This document shows positions 62,218 to 64,000 of a stretch of 64,000 nucleotides of DNA, in pieces; position 1 is the first letter of the stretch, and each line of letters opens with the position of its first letter. The stretch is from DAOVXM01 sp963746255 (GTDB lineage: Bacteria > Chloroflexota > Anaerolineae > Anaerolineales > UBA4823), in contig CAVVAJ010000009.1 in the NCBI GenBank assembly GCA_963746255.1, forward strand, positions 372,001 to 436,000. Direction: 5' to 3'. Below the pieces are notes generated by a model. The model was not told where the DNA came from, made no database searches, and saw only the letters and a program-made list of their open reading frames with translations. Made by a program: the position numbers and the translations under genes.

Positions 62218-64000
62218 ATGAAACCTAACACCAAAAAATGGTTGAAACTTACTGGTATTATTTTGATCATAGGTGCAATTATTTTCACTATTACAGTAAG
62301 TTGGTCACTGATAGGACTGGGAATCCCGGGGCGAACCGTAAAAGCCACGTTCATCGCAGCCAAGCCAACAAACTCCGGTTCTACCAGCCTCCGACCGAAT
62401 GTGATCGACACGACGAAAGATGGGGGTAATCGCCTCGCCAATGAGAAGAGCCCATACTTGTTGCAACATGCCTATGATCCAGTTGATTGGTATCCGTGGG
62501 GGGAGGAAGCCTTCGAAAAAGCGCGCCAGGAAAACAAACCGATTTTTTTATCTATTGGCTATTCCACCTGTCATTGGTGTCATGTGATGAAAGAAGAATC
62601 GTTTAGTGACCCTGAAGTAGCCAGCCTGTTGAACGAAACATTTGTCAACATCATCGTAGACCGGGAGGAACGTCCCGACATCGATGGTATTTATACGAAT
62701 ATTGCCGTATCCATGAATGGCACCAGCGGCTGGCCATTAAATGTGATGATGACCTACGATCAAAAGCCTTTCTATATTGAAACCTATATTCCCAAAGAGA
62801 ACCGCTTTGAGCGTATAGGTATGCTCGATTTGGTCCCCCAGTTGAAAGCTGCCTGGGAGAAACAAAATGATGAGTTAATGGAGATTGCCGAACAGGTTGC
62901 AGTTAAAGTCAACCAAGTTGCCGGTACCAGCAGGCGCGGGGAATTGGCCTTGGATGAAGCGCTCCTTGAAAAAACGTATCTACAACTGGCGAAGCAGTTC
63001 GACGCACAAAACGGCGGCTTTGGGACAGAGCCGAAGTTCCCAACACCCCACAAGTTGCTGTTTCTTTTGCGCTATTGGCATCGGACTGGCAATGAATACG
63101 CCCTAGAAATTGTCGAGACCAGTCTACAAGCCATGCATCGGGGCGGGGTGTATGACCAGCTTGGCTTTGGTTTTCACCGGTATGCAATCGACGCGGCTTG
63201 GCAGGAGCCTCATTTTGAAAAAATGCTTTACGACCAGGCTTTACTGGCCATGGTTTACACCGAGGCATATCAAGTTACTGGCAAATCTGAATATGGGCAA
63301 ACTGCTCATGAAATCTTCGCCTACGTACTGCGCGACATGACCGCTCCATCCGGTGGATTTTATTCGGCTGAGGATGCCGACAGTGATGGGAAAGAAGGTG
63401 GCTTCTATCTGTGGACGGTTGATGAAATCCGCACGATCCTCAACGAAGAGGATGCGGAGTTGTTTATCATTGCCTACAATGTCACGGAGCAAGGGAATTA
63501 TATTGATCCCATCCAGGTTGTGCCATTGGGGGAAAATGTGCTCTTCCTGAGCAAATCATTATTCGATCTGGCAAAAAACCTGCGAATGCCAGAAGCAGAA
63601 TTGGTGTCCCGCCTGGATGCGGCCAGACAACAGCTTTTCGCTGAACGCGGAGCCCGTCTTGCAATACATCGGGATAACAAAATTTTGACTGACTGGAATG
63701 GTTTAATGATCGCGGCGCTTGCCAAGGCAGGTCAGGTCTTCAGTGATCCGACCTACACACAGGCTGCTCAGAACGCGGCAGACTTATTGCTGACCGAAAT
63801 GAGGAATGTGGACGGACGATTGTCCCACCGTTATCTGGAGAATGAGGCTGATCTGTCAGCCAACGTAGATGATTACGCATTCTTAGTCTGGGGTCTGATT
63901 GAATTGTACGAGTCCATCTTTGATGTCCGCTATCTGGATGAGGCGCTACACTTGACCGATGAATTGCTCGTCCACTTTTGGGATGAGGAAGACGGTGGTT
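62218..64000 (+). CDS. DUF255/YyaL-like thioredoxin-domain protein with membrane anchor (partial)
   Basis: The frame from ATG 62218 is open to the window end (about 594 codons). An N-terminal membrane helix (about 9-30, LTGIILIIGAIIFTITVSWS) is followed by a linker. A thioredoxin-like DUF255 domain then begins NRLANEKSPYLLQHAYDPVD with the STCHWCHVM active site (Cys118, Cys121) and DREERPDI. The (alpha/alpha)6-barrel part includes NGGFGTEPKFPTPHK, EDADSDGKEGGFYLW and ILTDWNGLMIAALA. Members (YyaL, human SPATA20) are usually soluble; the anchor is unusual. Function of the family is unsettled. Confidence 0.93.
   Translation, partial: MKPNTKKWLKLTGIILIIGAIIFTITVSWSLIGLGIPGRTVKATFIAAKPTNSGSTSLRPNVIDTTKDGGNRLANEKSPYLLQHAYDPVDWYPWGEEAFEKARQENKPIFLSIGYSTCHWCHVMKEESFSDPEVASLLNETFVNIIVDREERPDIDGIYTNIAVSMNGTSGWPLNVMMTYDQKPFYIETYIPKENRFERIGMLDLVPQLKAAWEKQNDELMEIAEQVAVKVNQVAGTSRRGELALDEALLEKTYLQLAKQFDAQNGGFGTEPKFPTPHKLLFLLRYWHRTGNEYALEIVETSLQAMHRGGVYDQLGFGFHRYAIDAAWQEPHFEKMLYDQALLAMVYTEAYQVTGKSEYGQTAHEIFAYVLRDMTAPSGGFYSAEDADSDGKEGGFYLWTVDEIRTILNEEDAELFIIAYNVTEQGNYIDPIQVVPLGENVLFLSKSLFDLAKNLRMPEAELVSRLDAARQQLFAERGARLAIHRDNKILTDWNGLMIAALAKAGQVFSDPTYTQAAQNAADLLLTEMRNVDGRLSHRYLENEADLSANVDDYAFLVWGLIELYESIFDVRYLDEALHLTDELLVHFWDEEDGG

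Noticed and set aside
1..64000. CRISPR arrays or long tandem repeats
   Set aside because: No regularly spaced repeats were seen anywhere apart from the three GTGGG boxes.

Overview
The window looks like a piece of a chromosome from a Chloroflexota bacterium, most likely class Anaerolineae. This is inferred from a complete dcw cluster with a CvpA gene between murG and murC, a B12-dependent ribonucleotide reductase behind ftsZ, a YtfQ-type sugar ABC system, and the general style of the proteins. No rRNA or intact tRNA is present to confirm it.

Layout. 1-5.1 kb: tail of an aldo/keto reductase, a GyrI-like protein, a decayed IS110 transposase and a MaeB-type malic enzyme. 5.1-8.0 kb: low-molecular-weight tyrosine phosphatase, fructosamine kinase-like protein and a cysteine-desulfurase-like enzyme. 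8.1-26.1 kb: the dcw cluster (mraZ, rsmH, ftsL-like, ftsI, murF, mraY, murD, ftsW, murG, cvpA, murC, murB, ddl, ftsQ, ftsA, ftsZ), headed by a promoter and three GTGGG MraZ boxes. 26.5-29.8 kb: nrdR-nrdJ. 29.9-35.1 kb: VOC protein, MFS transporter, three-gene ABC-2 exporter, deoxynucleoside kinase. 47.2-35.2 kb on the minus strand: one long co-directional run of a secreted protein, pth, mfd, a PglC-like sugar transferase, an EamA transporter, 2-oxoacid dehydrogenase E1 alpha and beta, a lipoyl/PglD fusion protein, a DegT aminotransferase and a UbiA prenyltransferase, closed by a terminator. 47.2-49.7 kb: a gene graveyard with a cytochrome c remnant, a decayed tRNA-like sequence and a winged-helix gene broken by a stop. 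49.8-59.8 kb: YesN/YesM two-component system, two paralogous sugar-binding lipoproteins and a galactofuranose-type ABC transporter. 59.8-64 kb: a lipoprotein of unknown function, TlpA-like redoxin, CcdA and a membrane-anchored DUF255 (YyaL-like) protein cut by the window end.

The most unusual system is at 35.2-42.3 kb. A PglD/NeuD-type sugar acyltransferase carries an N-terminal lipoyl domain and an E1/E3-binding-like segment, so it resembles an E2 whose usual catalytic domain has been replaced by a left-handed beta-helix. It lies directly downstream of a dedicated E1 alpha/beta pair and between PglC-like and PglE-like genes. The inferred idea is that a 2-oxoacid is decarboxylated by E1, the acyl group is loaded on the fused lipoyl arm, and it is handed to an amino-sugar nucleotide without free acyl-CoA.

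Three otherwise sound genes (murF, ddl, the DegT aminotransferase) each contain one apparent extra base. Removing it restores the family sequence. Because murF and ddl are normally essential, sequencing or assembly error is the likeliest cause, and these genes should not be read as dead without checking.
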